A stretch of 7,385 nucleotides of DNA. Source: Candidatus Krumholzibacteriota bacterium. GTDB lineage: Bacteria; Krumholzibacteriota; Krumholzibacteriia; Krumholzibacteriales; Krumholzibacteriaceae. Made by a program: the position numbers and the translations under genes. Where the stretch lies: contig DAOVFR010000118.1 in NCBI GenBank assembly GCA_030672805.1, forward strand, positions 1-7,385, in the 5' to 3' direction. The notes below the pieces were generated by a model that did no database searches, was not told the DNA's origin, and saw only the letters and a program-made list of their open reading frames with translations. Positions 1 through 6,180 of the stretch are shown here, piece by piece (the stretch's first letter is position 1; every line of letters begins with the position of its first letter).

Positions 1-1469
1 ACGTGATTATAATAATCGAGGTCCTGCAAGTACCTGCCGTTGAAATAGTCATAGATCTGATTGCTGAGCTCAGTACCTGCGTTGGCCGCAGGACTACCCT
101 CGGTCAGCTGAAAATGTTCGGGTAATTCCGGGTTCGAGCCGCCAACAAACATGGGATTGCCCGTGAAATCATTGTCGTGCTGCGGAGACCCGTAAGATCC
201 GGCCAGAAGATCCCAATCCGGCACTGAGTCCGGAGTCAGCAGGTTGTGCCACAGATTGTGCGAAAAGAGAAAAGTTTCCGGCAGCGTGGAGGACGACTGG
301 ACCATAACCACCCAGTTCTCATAACCCCAGCTGTCCATGTGGACCACGACGTTATTGATCACTTCGCCGTCCCTGGGCCAGACGAGCGGGTAGCCTCCCA
401 CGTTGGTCTGGAATGAATACATGTTGAACATGTAAGCCACCCCAGTAGGCTCGGATGTGCTGTATGCCGTCGGGCAGAAAAAGGTACAGTTGTATACTCC
501 GCCCCTCCTCGAACTTGCGAACTTGATCGGGTTGCATATGTCTACGAAGACCGACCTGTATACATCTATGTCCTTGGCCTCGTAATCCGTCACTTCCCCG
601 TCACCATCGGTCTGGCCGATCGGAGGCCTGAAGAACGCTACACCGGTAGCCTGCCCGATGTTGACACCGTTGTACCCCGAGGAATGGAAATAGCACCTGT
701 CTATCGTAATATGGTTCGAACCACCCTTTGCGACGATGCCCGATCCCCTCTCCCATGCCGGTGCGGTGTTCGAGAAGGAGCAGCCCGTCACGGTACCGTA
801 ATGGCAACCGACCATATCGAGCATGGGGTCCTCGATCTCGGAAAACACGCAGTCCTTGATGAGGAACGTGTCGACCCCGGCCATCTTCAGGCCGTGATAC
901 GGGATACCGCTATGGGAAAATTCGCACCCTTCGATCACTATATGATGCGCCGGCGTCGACCGGGAATCATGGGCTGCGTCGGGTTGCCCGCCGTCATCGA
1001 TATTTACGCACTGCTGCCGGCTGTTCGTGAATACTATATCTTTGAGTTTTATGTACGCTATATCATTGTCCGGATTGTTATTCGACGGTTCTGTGTATCG
1101 GGCCGTCAGCATGATACAGACGTTCGAGGACTGGTTCGCGTCGATCACCGGTTTGGTTGAGGCGTTCGGGTCGCCCATAATCACCAGATAATCATTCGGA
1201 GCACCTCGGACCCGGAAGTTGAATCCCACCAGGCCCTGGCTGGGATATGTCCCTTCCATGACGATCACGGTATCTCCGGTATCTGGGACAAAGATATTCC
1301 GGGCAATATATCTCAGACTGTGATAGGGATTGCTGATGGACCCGTTCCCCGTGGCATCGCTGCCGTTCGGAGCCATGTAGATTCTATCCGCAAAGGCGAT
1401 GGTGGAGCCTTGGAAAATAAACAGCAATATCAATAGCGATGTACATATATGCTTGTGATTGAATCTCAT
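1..1469 (-). CDS. Secreted right-handed parallel beta-helix protein (3' end cut by window)
   Basis: An open frame of 489 codons runs from the ATG at 1469-1467 to the window edge without a stop, so the C-terminus is missing. GGAGGA (1475-1480) lies 5 bases upstream and fixes the start. Residues 1-27 are a signal peptide (basic start, hydrophobic LLILLFIF core, cleavage near AFA/D). Residues 29-75 match the opening of pectate-lyase-like beta-helix proteins: RIYMAPNGSDATGNGS, then NPYHSLRYIA, then GDTVIVMEGTY. The middle shows repeated short strands of the type HIVIEGCEFSHSG and TFLIKDCVFS, as expected for helix coils. GSPAANAG (458-465) followed by NGRYLQDLDY is the usual end of such domains, so the fold is nearly complete; a dockerin, anchor or type IX tail could lie beyond the edge. 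Relatives bind or cleave polysaccharides outside the cell, but no catalytic residues are assigned. It has its own promoter. Confidence 0.88.
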   Translation of the reverse strand, partial: MRFNHKHICTSLLILLFIFQGSTIAFADRIYMAPNGSDATGNGSISNPYHSLRYIARNIFVPDTGDTVIVMEGTYPSQGLVGFNFRVRGAPNDYLVIMGDPNASTKPVIDANQSSNVCIMLTARYTEPSNNNPDNDIAYIKLKDIVFTNSRQQCVNIDDGGQPDAAHDSRSTPAHHIVIEGCEFSHSGIPYHGLKMAGVDTFLIKDCVFSEIEDPMLDMVGCHYGTVTGCSFSNTAPAWERGSGIVAKGGSNHITIDRCYFHSSGYNGVNIGQATGVAFFRPPIGQTDGDGEVTDYEAKDIDVYRSVFVDICNPIKFASSRRGGVYNCTFFCPTAYSTSEPTGVAYMFNMYSFQTNVGGYPLVWPRDGEVINNVVVHMDSWGYENWVVMVQSSSTLPETFLFSHNLWHNLLTPDSVPDWDLLAGSYGSPQHDNDFTGNPMFVGGSNPELPEHFQLTEGSPAANAGTELSNQIYDYFNGRYLQDLDYYNH

Positions 1470-1506
1470 ACGCTTCCTCCGATGCTGGCCAAGATAAAAT
1501 CTCTCA

Positions 1507-1566
1507 GGGCTGATAGTGCAACTCTTATGCCACAAAGGAAATACTGAAAATGCGATATATCAGCCC
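1507..1566 (-). repeat. Perfect 9-bp inverted repeat in the beta-helix leader
   Basis: GGGCTGATA at 1507-1515 is the exact reverse complement of TATCAGCCC at 1558-1566, with 42 bases between. In the transcript from the predicted promoter the first arm would begin about 8 nt from the 5' end. The second arm lies about 27 nt before the Shine-Dalgarno sequence. It could fold into a long stem-loop in the leader. A few 9-bp pairs at such spacing are expected by chance in a window this size, so only the location makes it notable. Confidence 0.4.
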
Positions 1567-1580
1567 CAAACTGTCAGACA

Positions 1581-1609
1581 ATAATAGAAACCTGATTGCT
1601 AAAAGTCAA
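1581..1609 (-). promoter_or_regulatory. Sigma70-like promoter of the beta-helix gene
   Basis: Read on the minus strand, TTGACT (1609-1604) is followed after exactly 17 bases by TATTAT (1586-1581). Each box matches the consensus at 5 of 6 positions. Transcription would start near 1574, giving a leader of about 105 nt before the ATG at 1469. This is the best promoter match seen in the window. It assumes a canonical housekeeping sigma factor in this organism. Confidence 0.65.
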
Positions 1610-1665
1610 GAAAGGCATCCTTGTGCTATATAATACGATTCTGTCCGGTCCGCGACATCCATGTT

Positions 1666-1680
1666 GTTATCCATGGTAAC
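1666..1680. promoter_or_regulatory. Operator-like palindrome upstream of the beta-helix promoter
   Basis: GTTATCCATGGTAAC reads as GTTA/TAAC arms around CCATGG with a single bulged T. The 7-mer ATCCATG also occurs twice, 12 bases apart (1657-1663 and 1669-1675). The site sits 57-71 bases upstream of the -35 box (1604-1609), a position suited to an activator. No regulator gene is present in the window. Confidence 0.2.
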
Positions 1681-1819
1681 TGGAAAAATATTAACGCATT
1701 ACTCCTGACCGTCCGGAATCAGTTCTCAATGTGCATCTCATAACCGGCCCACATCGAGCATCTCGCTCACTAGATCCTCCTCTTTCATATCCGGAGAATT
1801 GATATACAGTCAGGGGAGA

Positions 1820-1836
1820 AAAACGTGGGAATCCAC
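1820..1836 (-). terminator. Weak candidate terminator after the hydrolase pair
   Basis: On the minus strand GTGG-ATTC-CCAC (1836-1825) forms a 4-bp stem with a 4-base loop. After one G it is followed by five T. It lies about 62 bases past the stop of the HTSHGS gene, where the two-gene transcript should end. The stem is short, so this is a guess based mainly on position. Confidence 0.25.
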
Positions 1837-1898
1837 TCAGAACTGCTCTGGCCCCAGGGAACTGAAACAATCCCTCTGTAGTGCGAAGACGATATAAA

Positions 1899-2780
1899 TC
1901 AACGAGATCGCCGCTTGATAGAACCCCACGTACACTGTTCGACACCGGTCGTATCAGGCCATCCCGACAGCTCCGCCATCATCCACCAGAGCGCCCTTCC
2001 TTTCTGCTCACAGCTTTCCCAAGTCGTATGCGCAATCACGTCCTGGGCAAACTGCGGGTGCTGAAGCGGATAGATATTTCCAGATGTGTCTTCAAAAGTG
2101 TGCAATTCCCATTCCTGCATATCGGGATTGAACCACCAGCAGTCCAGCTCCGCAAAATCGAACAACACCTTGTTGTTGTCGCTGCAGTACTGGCGGATCT
2201 GCTGGTTCCTCGCGTACCTGTTCGCCGCGGAATATGTCGATTGCGCATTGCCTGTTATATACACGAACGTCACATGAGGAAACTCCAGCTCGAGGACTCT
2301 CATCGAATCGAAGTAGGCCTCGACATACGCCTCTGTAGCGATATCCATCTGGGTGCACCAGGCAAACATCGAGATGTTGATCTCGGGATTGTTATTCAGA
2401 ACAGCGCGCGTCATGTTCATGCCGGCGGCCGTACTCCAGTAATAATCAGAATCGATATATGTGATAGACTCCTGCCCCCTGAAGATGCAGAAAGAGCCTT
2501 CGTCCCCCGGAAGAGAACTCTCCCCGATACTCACGTCATAAGTCGCGTCGTTCTGTTCGATGGCATCGAGGCCATGAGTCAGCTGGCTCCCGTGAGATGT
2601 ATGCGCGTAGTGCAGCCTCATCTCGGCCTGGACGGAATCGATCATATCGAGGGGAATAACGGAAAGGTCGGTGCAGGTATGATCTACGATGAGGGGCACG
2701 GTACCGTCCCACGATAAAGCGGCGACCGTAAAGAGGATCAGAATCGATCCTGCCAGTGAGAACTTCAATACTCTATTCAT
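1899..2780 (-). CDS. Exported SGNH-like hydrolase of the HTSHGS type
   Basis: This is a 293-residue protein. Residues 1-23 form a signal peptide or N-terminal anchor (SILILFTVAAL core). The mature part starts with DGTVPLIVDHTCTDL. Visible blocks are HYAHTSHGSQLTHG (57-70), FAWCTQMD (139-146), YITGN (174-178), DFAELDCWW (208-216), H251 in AHTTW, and ALWWMMAELSGW (263-274). The HTSHGS block sits where SGNH hydrolases carry the nucleophile serine, ITGN resembles the Asn block, and H251 may be the catalytic His. These assignments are inferred. I recall similar exported proteins of unknown substrate from several environmental phyla. The ATG at 2780-2778 overlaps the upstream stop (ATGAATAG), with GGGGGAG about 10 bases before it, so translation is probably coupled. 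The protein ends in TWGSIKRRSR right after the domain, with no obvious sorting domain. Confidence 0.82.
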   Translation of the reverse strand: MNRVLKFSLAGSILILFTVAALSWDGTVPLIVDHTCTDLSVIPLDMIDSVQAEMRLHYAHTSHGSQLTHGLDAIEQNDATYDVSIGESSLPGDEGSFCIFRGQESITYIDSDYYWSTAAGMNMTRAVLNNNPEINISMFAWCTQMDIATEAYVEAYFDSMRVLELEFPHVTFVYITGNAQSTYSAANRYARNQQIRQYCSDNNKVLFDFAELDCWWFNPDMQEWELHTFEDTSGNIYPLQHPQFAQDVIAHTTWESCEQKGRALWWMMAELSGWPDTTGVEQCTWGSIKRRSR

Positions 2781-3513
2781 CCCGGTCGCGGCTCCCCCGG
2801 AACTCCACCCTGATCATCGCGGGAATAACAATCCCGTCGAGCTCCCTGTATGCCTTTTCATTGATGTGAAGTCCGTCTTTTCTAGCATACCGGCCGTTGA
2901 GATGCCTGTCAGATGAACTGGTCTGTAAAGCCGCTTCGAGATCCAGCACCACCAAACCTTCCTTTTCGGCATAATCCTTAACCCAGTCATTGAATTCGAT
3001 GACCGCTTCAAAGGTGCCTTTCGGGTATCTCCATTTCCCCCGGAGCAGGCTCAGGAGGAATACTCTCAGGGGAAAGGATCTTACTACGGGGACAACGGTC
3101 GCCAGCACGGGAATAACTTCCTCATCCCGGCACGCCCCCACCCAGTCCTTTATCAGCGTTTTCAATTTCTCCGATTCCCCGGGGAAATAGGCAGCGCATT
3201 CCTTGATGATGATCGCGTCCGGCTTATCCTGTCCCCGGCCGAGGATCCCGGTGAGTTTCTCACTCTTGTCGGCGGAATACTCGCCTGCATATTCGAAGGT
3301 ATATTCACTGTTGCCCGTTCGATCGGGCAGGCCGGATATGTTCCATGCTTCTCCGACAGAAGCGCCCAGGAGCACGATATGTCTCGGACTATCCGATTCA
3401 TTACCTGACGTGGTTCCATTCATGGCCGACACCGGGTTGTTCAGGACGAATAGAAGGAGTACGCAAACGGGAAAGCAGAAATGCCTGATACAACTGATAA
3501 TAACGATCCTCAT
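2773..3513 (-). CDS. Exported SGNH/GDSL-type hydrolase with non-standard blocks
   Basis: This is a 246-residue protein. Residues 1-30 are a signal peptide (VCVLLLFVL core, cleavage near VSA). Block I is IVLLGASVGEAW (46-57), with GAS in place of GDS and S52 as predicted nucleophile. Block V is DGLHINEKAY (213-222), with the D213/H216 pair of SGNH enzymes. Where block III normally reads GxND, the strand PDAIIIKECAAYFPG (98-112) has no Asn, so the oxyanion hole may differ. Family members are mostly carbohydrate or lipid esterases; the substrate here is unknown. The ATG at 3513 is chosen because it keeps the signal peptide; no good Shine-Dalgarno sequence precedes it, and the next Met (M31) would remove the signal. 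It is first of a two-gene unit, overlapping the following gene by 8 bases, with a promoter about 50 bases upstream. Confidence 0.85.
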   Translation of the reverse strand: MRIVIISCIRHFCFPVCVLLLFVLNNPVSAMNGTTSGNESDSPRHIVLLGASVGEAWNISGLPDRTGNSEYTFEYAGEYSADKSEKLTGILGRGQDKPDAIIIKECAAYFPGESEKLKTLIKDWVGACRDEEVIPVLATVVPVVRSFPLRVFLLSLLRGKWRYPKGTFEAVIEFNDWVKDYAEKEGLVVLDLEAALQTSSSDRHLNGRYARKDGLHINEKAYRELDGIVIPAMIRVEFRGSRDRDE

Positions 3514-3559
3514 GGCATCGAATTCTGGCGGGGCGATGTCCCAATAGTCTGATAATCGA

Positions 3560-3587
3560 AGAATAGCAAATGAAGAGATATAGTCAA
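3560..3587 (-). promoter_or_regulatory. Promoter of the two-hydrolase unit
   Basis: On the minus strand TTGACT (3587-3582) is followed after 16 bases by TATTCT (3565-3560). A TG lies one base before the -10 box (TGC-TATTCT, extended -10 form). The predicted start near 3553 gives a leader of about 40 nt to the ATG at 3513. The -35 block CTTGACT is the same as in the beta-helix promoter. Confidence 0.5.
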
Positions 3588-3697
3588 GGATTAAACGGCG
3601 AAGACATTCCGAACAAGCAAGCGATTCAGCTGCCGAATCGGGCGATTTCTGCGCCTCAGGCTTCTAGTTACTTCCACTCATTTTCGATTCTGCCCGG

Positions 3698-3795
3698 CGG
3701 GGGAAAGCCCGTTTGTGAATAGTTCCGGGACGCCGCCATCGGCGGGAAGCGACCACTCTTCCCCGAAGGACCTCAGGCAGGCAGGACCAGGGTCC
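3698..3795. repeat. Cluster of four short inverted repeats
   Basis: The consecutive potential hairpins are: CGGG/CCCG (3698-3701 with 3708-3711); CGCCG-CCAT-CGGCG (3731-3744); GGGAAG/CTTCCC (3744-3749 with 3758-3763); and GGACC-AG-GGTCC (3784-3795). A second GGACC copy at 3768-3772 offers an alternative partner for GGTCC. The strand of any transcript cannot be told. Stems of 4-6 bp are common in GC-rich DNA, so function is uncertain. Confidence 0.35.
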
Positions 3796-4074
3796 GACAT
3801 CGGGCAAATACCGTAATATTCGGTTATTCCTGCAGCTGCCGTGGCATTCGCTTGTGCCGATGAGCAGATTCTGAACTCATGTCCATCGCTCAACGCGGAT
3901 TCCGAAAGACCTGATCACACCATCAGCCAGAGCCGGCGAACGGTCATTCTCCCCAATATACAGTTATTAGTACAAAATACACAGGGTTACATTAATGGCA
4001 GAAAAATTGCACTTGCGTTTTCCTGTCGGTACGGCTATGAACAACACAAGAGACGGAGGAATCCATCATAGGAA

Positions 4075-4263
4075 ATGACTGGATTCCAGCGGAAGCGGAA
4101 AGCAACGATGGCGAGCAACAGTTTACTGGATACCAGCCCCACGGAAATGGAGGATTTTGCAACGGGCGTCACAAAATGCGATCTGATAGGCATGATCAGA
4201 ATGCTGTGCGCTATAAATCACCAAACGAGCAGCCCGACAGCAACACGGAGAGAAAGACCATGA
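4075..4263 (+). CDS. Doubtful small ORF coupled by ATGA to the FnIII gene
   Basis: A 62-codon frame starts at ATG 4075. Its stop TGA (4261-4263) overlaps the ATG of the next gene (4260-4262) as ATGA, the classic coupled arrangement. The product is basic at both ends, with a more ordinary middle (MEDFATGVTKCDLIGMIRML). It has no signal peptide and no family I recognise. GGAGGA (4055-4060) is 14 bases before the ATG, which is too far to be convincing. A leader-peptide role or pure chance are both possible, and chance is more likely. Confidence 0.18.
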   Translation: MTGFQRKRKATMASNSLLDTSPTEMEDFATGVTKCDLIGMIRMLCAINHQTSSPTATRRERP

Positions 4264-5168
4264 CCGTAAGAACCATAACAGCATCATTGATCTTTCTACT
4301 TATTTTAGTCCCGCTATCACCTTTGATGGCCCAGTCAACCACTAGCTACATGATCAGCTGGGCCCCGAACCCCGAACCCGTAGTCGCAGGGTACATCATC
4401 TATAGATCGCTCAATTCGGATGCCGGATTCGAAGCGATCGACAGCGTCGACGTCTCGACGACCACTTATGTCGACTCGGACCTTCAGAAAGGCACGTTCT
4501 ACTTCTACCGCCTGAAAGCGAAGGATGCCGACGGCAACAGGGGTCTCTTTTCCAATCTCGTCTCTGGAATGACGATCCCCCAGGACGCTGACGCAGGAAC
4601 GAACAGCCTCTGTGAAATCACCAATATCCAGCCGGCGGGGACAACCGGACTCAATGTCGACTGGCATACGCAGGTCCCGACGATCGGATTTGTCCAGTAC
4701 GACAGCGATGCCGCCAGTCTCGACTCGATGACGACATGGGACGACGACAGCTACGACCAGAACCACGCCAGTACGACGGGCGAACTCATCGCGCCGGCGA
4801 CGTATTACCTGAGAGCCGTTTCGTATAACGACAGCGACTTGATGATCATTTCAGCGGTCGACACGTTCGTCTTCACCGGCGAGAACCCGGCACCGTTGTC
4901 AGCACCGGCGCTGAGCATCTTCCCCGTTCCCTACCACCCCGGAACCGGCGGTCTGAGCATGATGAACCTGCCCGAGAACGGCAGTATCACCATCTATGAC
5001 GGGAACGGTCTCGAAGTATGGCGGAAGGACGTTGGAACGCAGACGGCGATGAACTGGAACGGCGAGAACAAGAACGGCGTCCAGGTCACGAGCGGCGTCT
5101 ACTACGTCGTGACGACCAACGCTGGCGGAGATGTTTTCGACAAGCGACCGATCATGATAGTCAACTGA
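4260..5168 (+). CDS. Secreted two-FnIII protein with FlgD/Por-type C-terminal domain
   Basis: This is a 302-residue protein. The ATG at 4260 is preferred because GGAGAG (4247-4252) lies about 8 bases upstream and the product then starts with a clean signal peptide (SLIFLLILVPLSPL, cleavage near MAQ/S). The frame extends further upstream to 4176 but adds only charged, polar residues before the signal. Residues 28-106 are a fibronectin type III domain (MISWAPNPEP, GYIIYRS, YFYRLKAKDADGN). Residues 115-207 form a second FnIII-like domain of the kind seen before purple acid phosphatases (LNVDWHTQVPTIGFVQY, then TYYLRAVSYND). Residues 217-302 match the FlgD-Ig/Por secretion type: SIFPVPYHPG, GSITIYDGNGLEVW, MNWNGENKNGVQVTSGVYYV, and a closing KRPIMIVN-like strand. 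No enzyme domain is present, so binding, scaffold or surface display is likely. A PorV-like gene follows 21 bases downstream, probably on the same transcript. Confidence 0.85.
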   Translation: MTVRTITASLIFLLILVPLSPLMAQSTTSYMISWAPNPEPVVAGYIIYRSLNSDAGFEAIDSVDVSTTTYVDSDLQKGTFYFYRLKAKDADGNRGLFSNLVSGMTIPQDADAGTNSLCEITNIQPAGTTGLNVDWHTQVPTIGFVQYDSDAASLDSMTTWDDDSYDQNHASTTGELIAPATYYLRAVSYNDSDLMIISAVDTFVFTGENPAPLSAPALSIFPVPYHPGTGGLSMMNLPENGSITIYDGNGLEVWRKDVGTQTAMNWNGENKNGVQVTSGVYYVVTTNAGGDVFDKRPIMIVN

Positions 5169-5189
5169 CCAGAGGAAACAGGATAGCGT

Positions 5190-6131
5190 ATGAGACACTA
5201 TGACACATACAAGACACCGATCATCCTGGCGCTCCTTCTGGCATCGATGTTTTCGGCGCAGGCCGCCAGGGCCGCCGACGGACCGGGCAGCACCGGCGCC
5301 GGATATCTCCTTCGTTCTGTAGGACCAAAATCGATCGCGATGGGCGAGGTAAAGGCCGCGCTCGGCGACGATCCGTTCAACTGGCTCGCTAACCCGGCGG
5401 TCCTGCCGGTCATGAAGAGAAGCGGCCTCGGCTTGTCTCACTCCGAATGGATCATGGACACGAGGTACAGCACCCTGGCCGGCAACACCAAGGTCACCGA
5501 ATGGCTCACGCTCGGCGGCGGAATCGTATACGAATATGGACAGGATATACAAGGATACGACGATTTTGGCCAGCTGACCGATCCGCTCAAGAACTACAAC
5601 TACCAGGCCGTGCTAGGCCTCGGATTCGGACCGACCGCATCCTTCGCGGCCGGCGTCAACCTGAAGTATTTCAGGGAATCGCTCGCCGAATGGAATGCAG
5701 GCGGCTTCGGACTCGACGTTGGGGCGTACTACGACATCGCCCTCACCGGCCTGAAGGTCGGCGCAACCGTCCAGAACATAGGCACGGACGTCAAGTTCAT
5801 CGAGAAGGAAGAACCTCTTCCCACGACGATCCGCGCGGGCGCGGTATACACAATGGCTGCAACCCCCAGCGGCGTCGGATTCTCGCTCGCACTAGACTTC
5901 ATCAAGCCGAGATTCAACGATGCCTACATCGGAGCCGGTCTCGAAGTCGAGATCGCAGGCATGGTGGCACTGCGCGGCGGCTGGTGCGGTCAGAAGGACA
6001 GGTCAGGCGACGGATTCACGCTCGGCGCCGGCGTCAACCTGGACGACAGGATCAACGTCGATTACGCGGCGACTTCGTACGGAGATCTCGGCCTGATGCA
6101 CAGGATCTCGCTCTACTTCGGCATACACTGA
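5190..6131 (+). CDS. PorV/PorQ-family outer-membrane beta-barrel protein
   Basis: This is a 313-residue protein. AGGAT (5180-5184) sits 5 bases before the ATG at 5190. Residues 1-28 are a signal peptide (IILALLLASMFSAQAARA). The mature start GAGYLLRSVGPKSIAMGEVKAALGDDPFNWLANPAVL (37-72) is the family signature: a GxxFL-like opening, the AMGE block, and an N-P-A motif. Amphipathic strands rich in Gly and aromatic residues follow to the end, with the usual NIGTDVKF and LPTTIRAGAVY blocks (about 197-220). The terminal strand HRISLYFGIH ends in an aromatic-rich pattern typical of barrels. PorV in Bacteroidota carries type IX substrates from the translocon to the attachment complex; in other FCB phyla family members are many and mostly unassigned. 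The neighbour with a Por-type C-terminal domain suggests a cargo/partner pair, but this is inferred. Confidence 0.88.
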   Translation: MRHYDTYKTPIILALLLASMFSAQAARAADGPGSTGAGYLLRSVGPKSIAMGEVKAALGDDPFNWLANPAVLPVMKRSGLGLSHSEWIMDTRYSTLAGNTKVTEWLTLGGGIVYEYGQDIQGYDDFGQLTDPLKNYNYQAVLGLGFGPTASFAAGVNLKYFRESLAEWNAGGFGLDVGAYYDIALTGLKVGATVQNIGTDVKFIEKEEPLPTTIRAGAVYTMAATPSGVGFSLALDFIKPRFNDAYIGAGLEVEIAGMVALRGGWCGQKDRSGDGFTLGAGVNLDDRINVDYAATSYGDLGLMHRISLYFGIH

Positions 6132-6162
6132 GCGGCGGCACTCCTCATCTCAAAAACTTCTT

Positions 6163-6180
6163 GAAGATGGATACATCTTC
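6163..6180 (+). terminator. Stem-loop after the PorV-like gene
   Basis: GAAGATG-GATA-CATCTTC forms a perfect 7-bp stem with a 4-base loop, 31 bases past the PorV-like stop and before the methyltransferase gene. There is no T-run on the plus strand, so it is not a standard intrinsic terminator for the upstream operon. On the minus strand a T-run (TTTTT) follows after about 6 bases, but no minus-strand gene ends here. It may separate or protect transcripts. Confidence 0.35.

Larger units (their letters stand above)
1470..1898. other. Intergenic region between the HTSHGS hydrolase and the beta-helix gene
   Basis: This stretch holds the beta-helix promoter (1581-1609), its leader with the 9-bp inverted repeat, an operator-like bulged palindrome (1666-1680), and a weak hairpin with a T-run (1820-1836). 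The minus-strand frame 1691-1945 is open but resembles no known protein and overlaps the end of the upstream gene. I see no supported gene here. Confidence 0.6.
3514..4259. other. Long divergent intergenic region without a supported gene
   Basis: These 746 bases separate the divergent blocks. The part near 3514 holds the minus-strand promoter. Positions 3690-3800 are GC-rich with four tandem short hairpins. Positions 3950-4020 are AT-rich and could hold the plus-strand promoter, but no clear -35/-10 pair is seen. Short frames are open on both strands (minus 3678-3893, plus 3841-4071, plus 4075-4263), and none resembles a family I know. The region may hold gene remnants, an unrecognised RNA, or only regulatory DNA. 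Confidence 0.5.

Noticed and set aside
131..140. tRNA T-arm-like GGTTCGAGCC
   Set aside because: It lies inside the beta-helix coding frame, with no acceptor stem, anticodon arm or D arm around it.
684..1160. Plus-strand frame of 158 codons
   Set aside because: It is antisense to the beta-helix gene, whose minus-strand frame runs open for 489 codons with a signal peptide and domain motifs.
1691..1945. Possible in-frame continuation or sorting tail of the HTSHGS gene
   Set aside because: It lies in a different frame, shows no dockerin or type IX tail pattern, and the upstream protein already ends cleanly after its domain.
1881..2717. Plus-strand frame of 278 codons
   Set aside because: It lies fully antisense to the HTSHGS hydrolase, which has a signal peptide, family motifs and a coupled start. 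The antisense peptide is rich in Arg, His and Ile without any known pattern.
4071..4096. Resemblance to the widespread TGGATTCC...GGAATGAC intergenic repeat
   Set aside because: Only the TGGATTCC core matches, there is no inverted partner nearby, and no second copy is seen in the window.
4212..4217. TATAAA as -10 box for the plus-strand operon
   Set aside because: No acceptable -35 hexamer lies 15-19 bases upstream.
4899..5552. Minus-strand frame of 217 codons
   Set aside because: It spans the junction of the FnIII and PorV-like genes on the opposite strand and shows no domain pattern.
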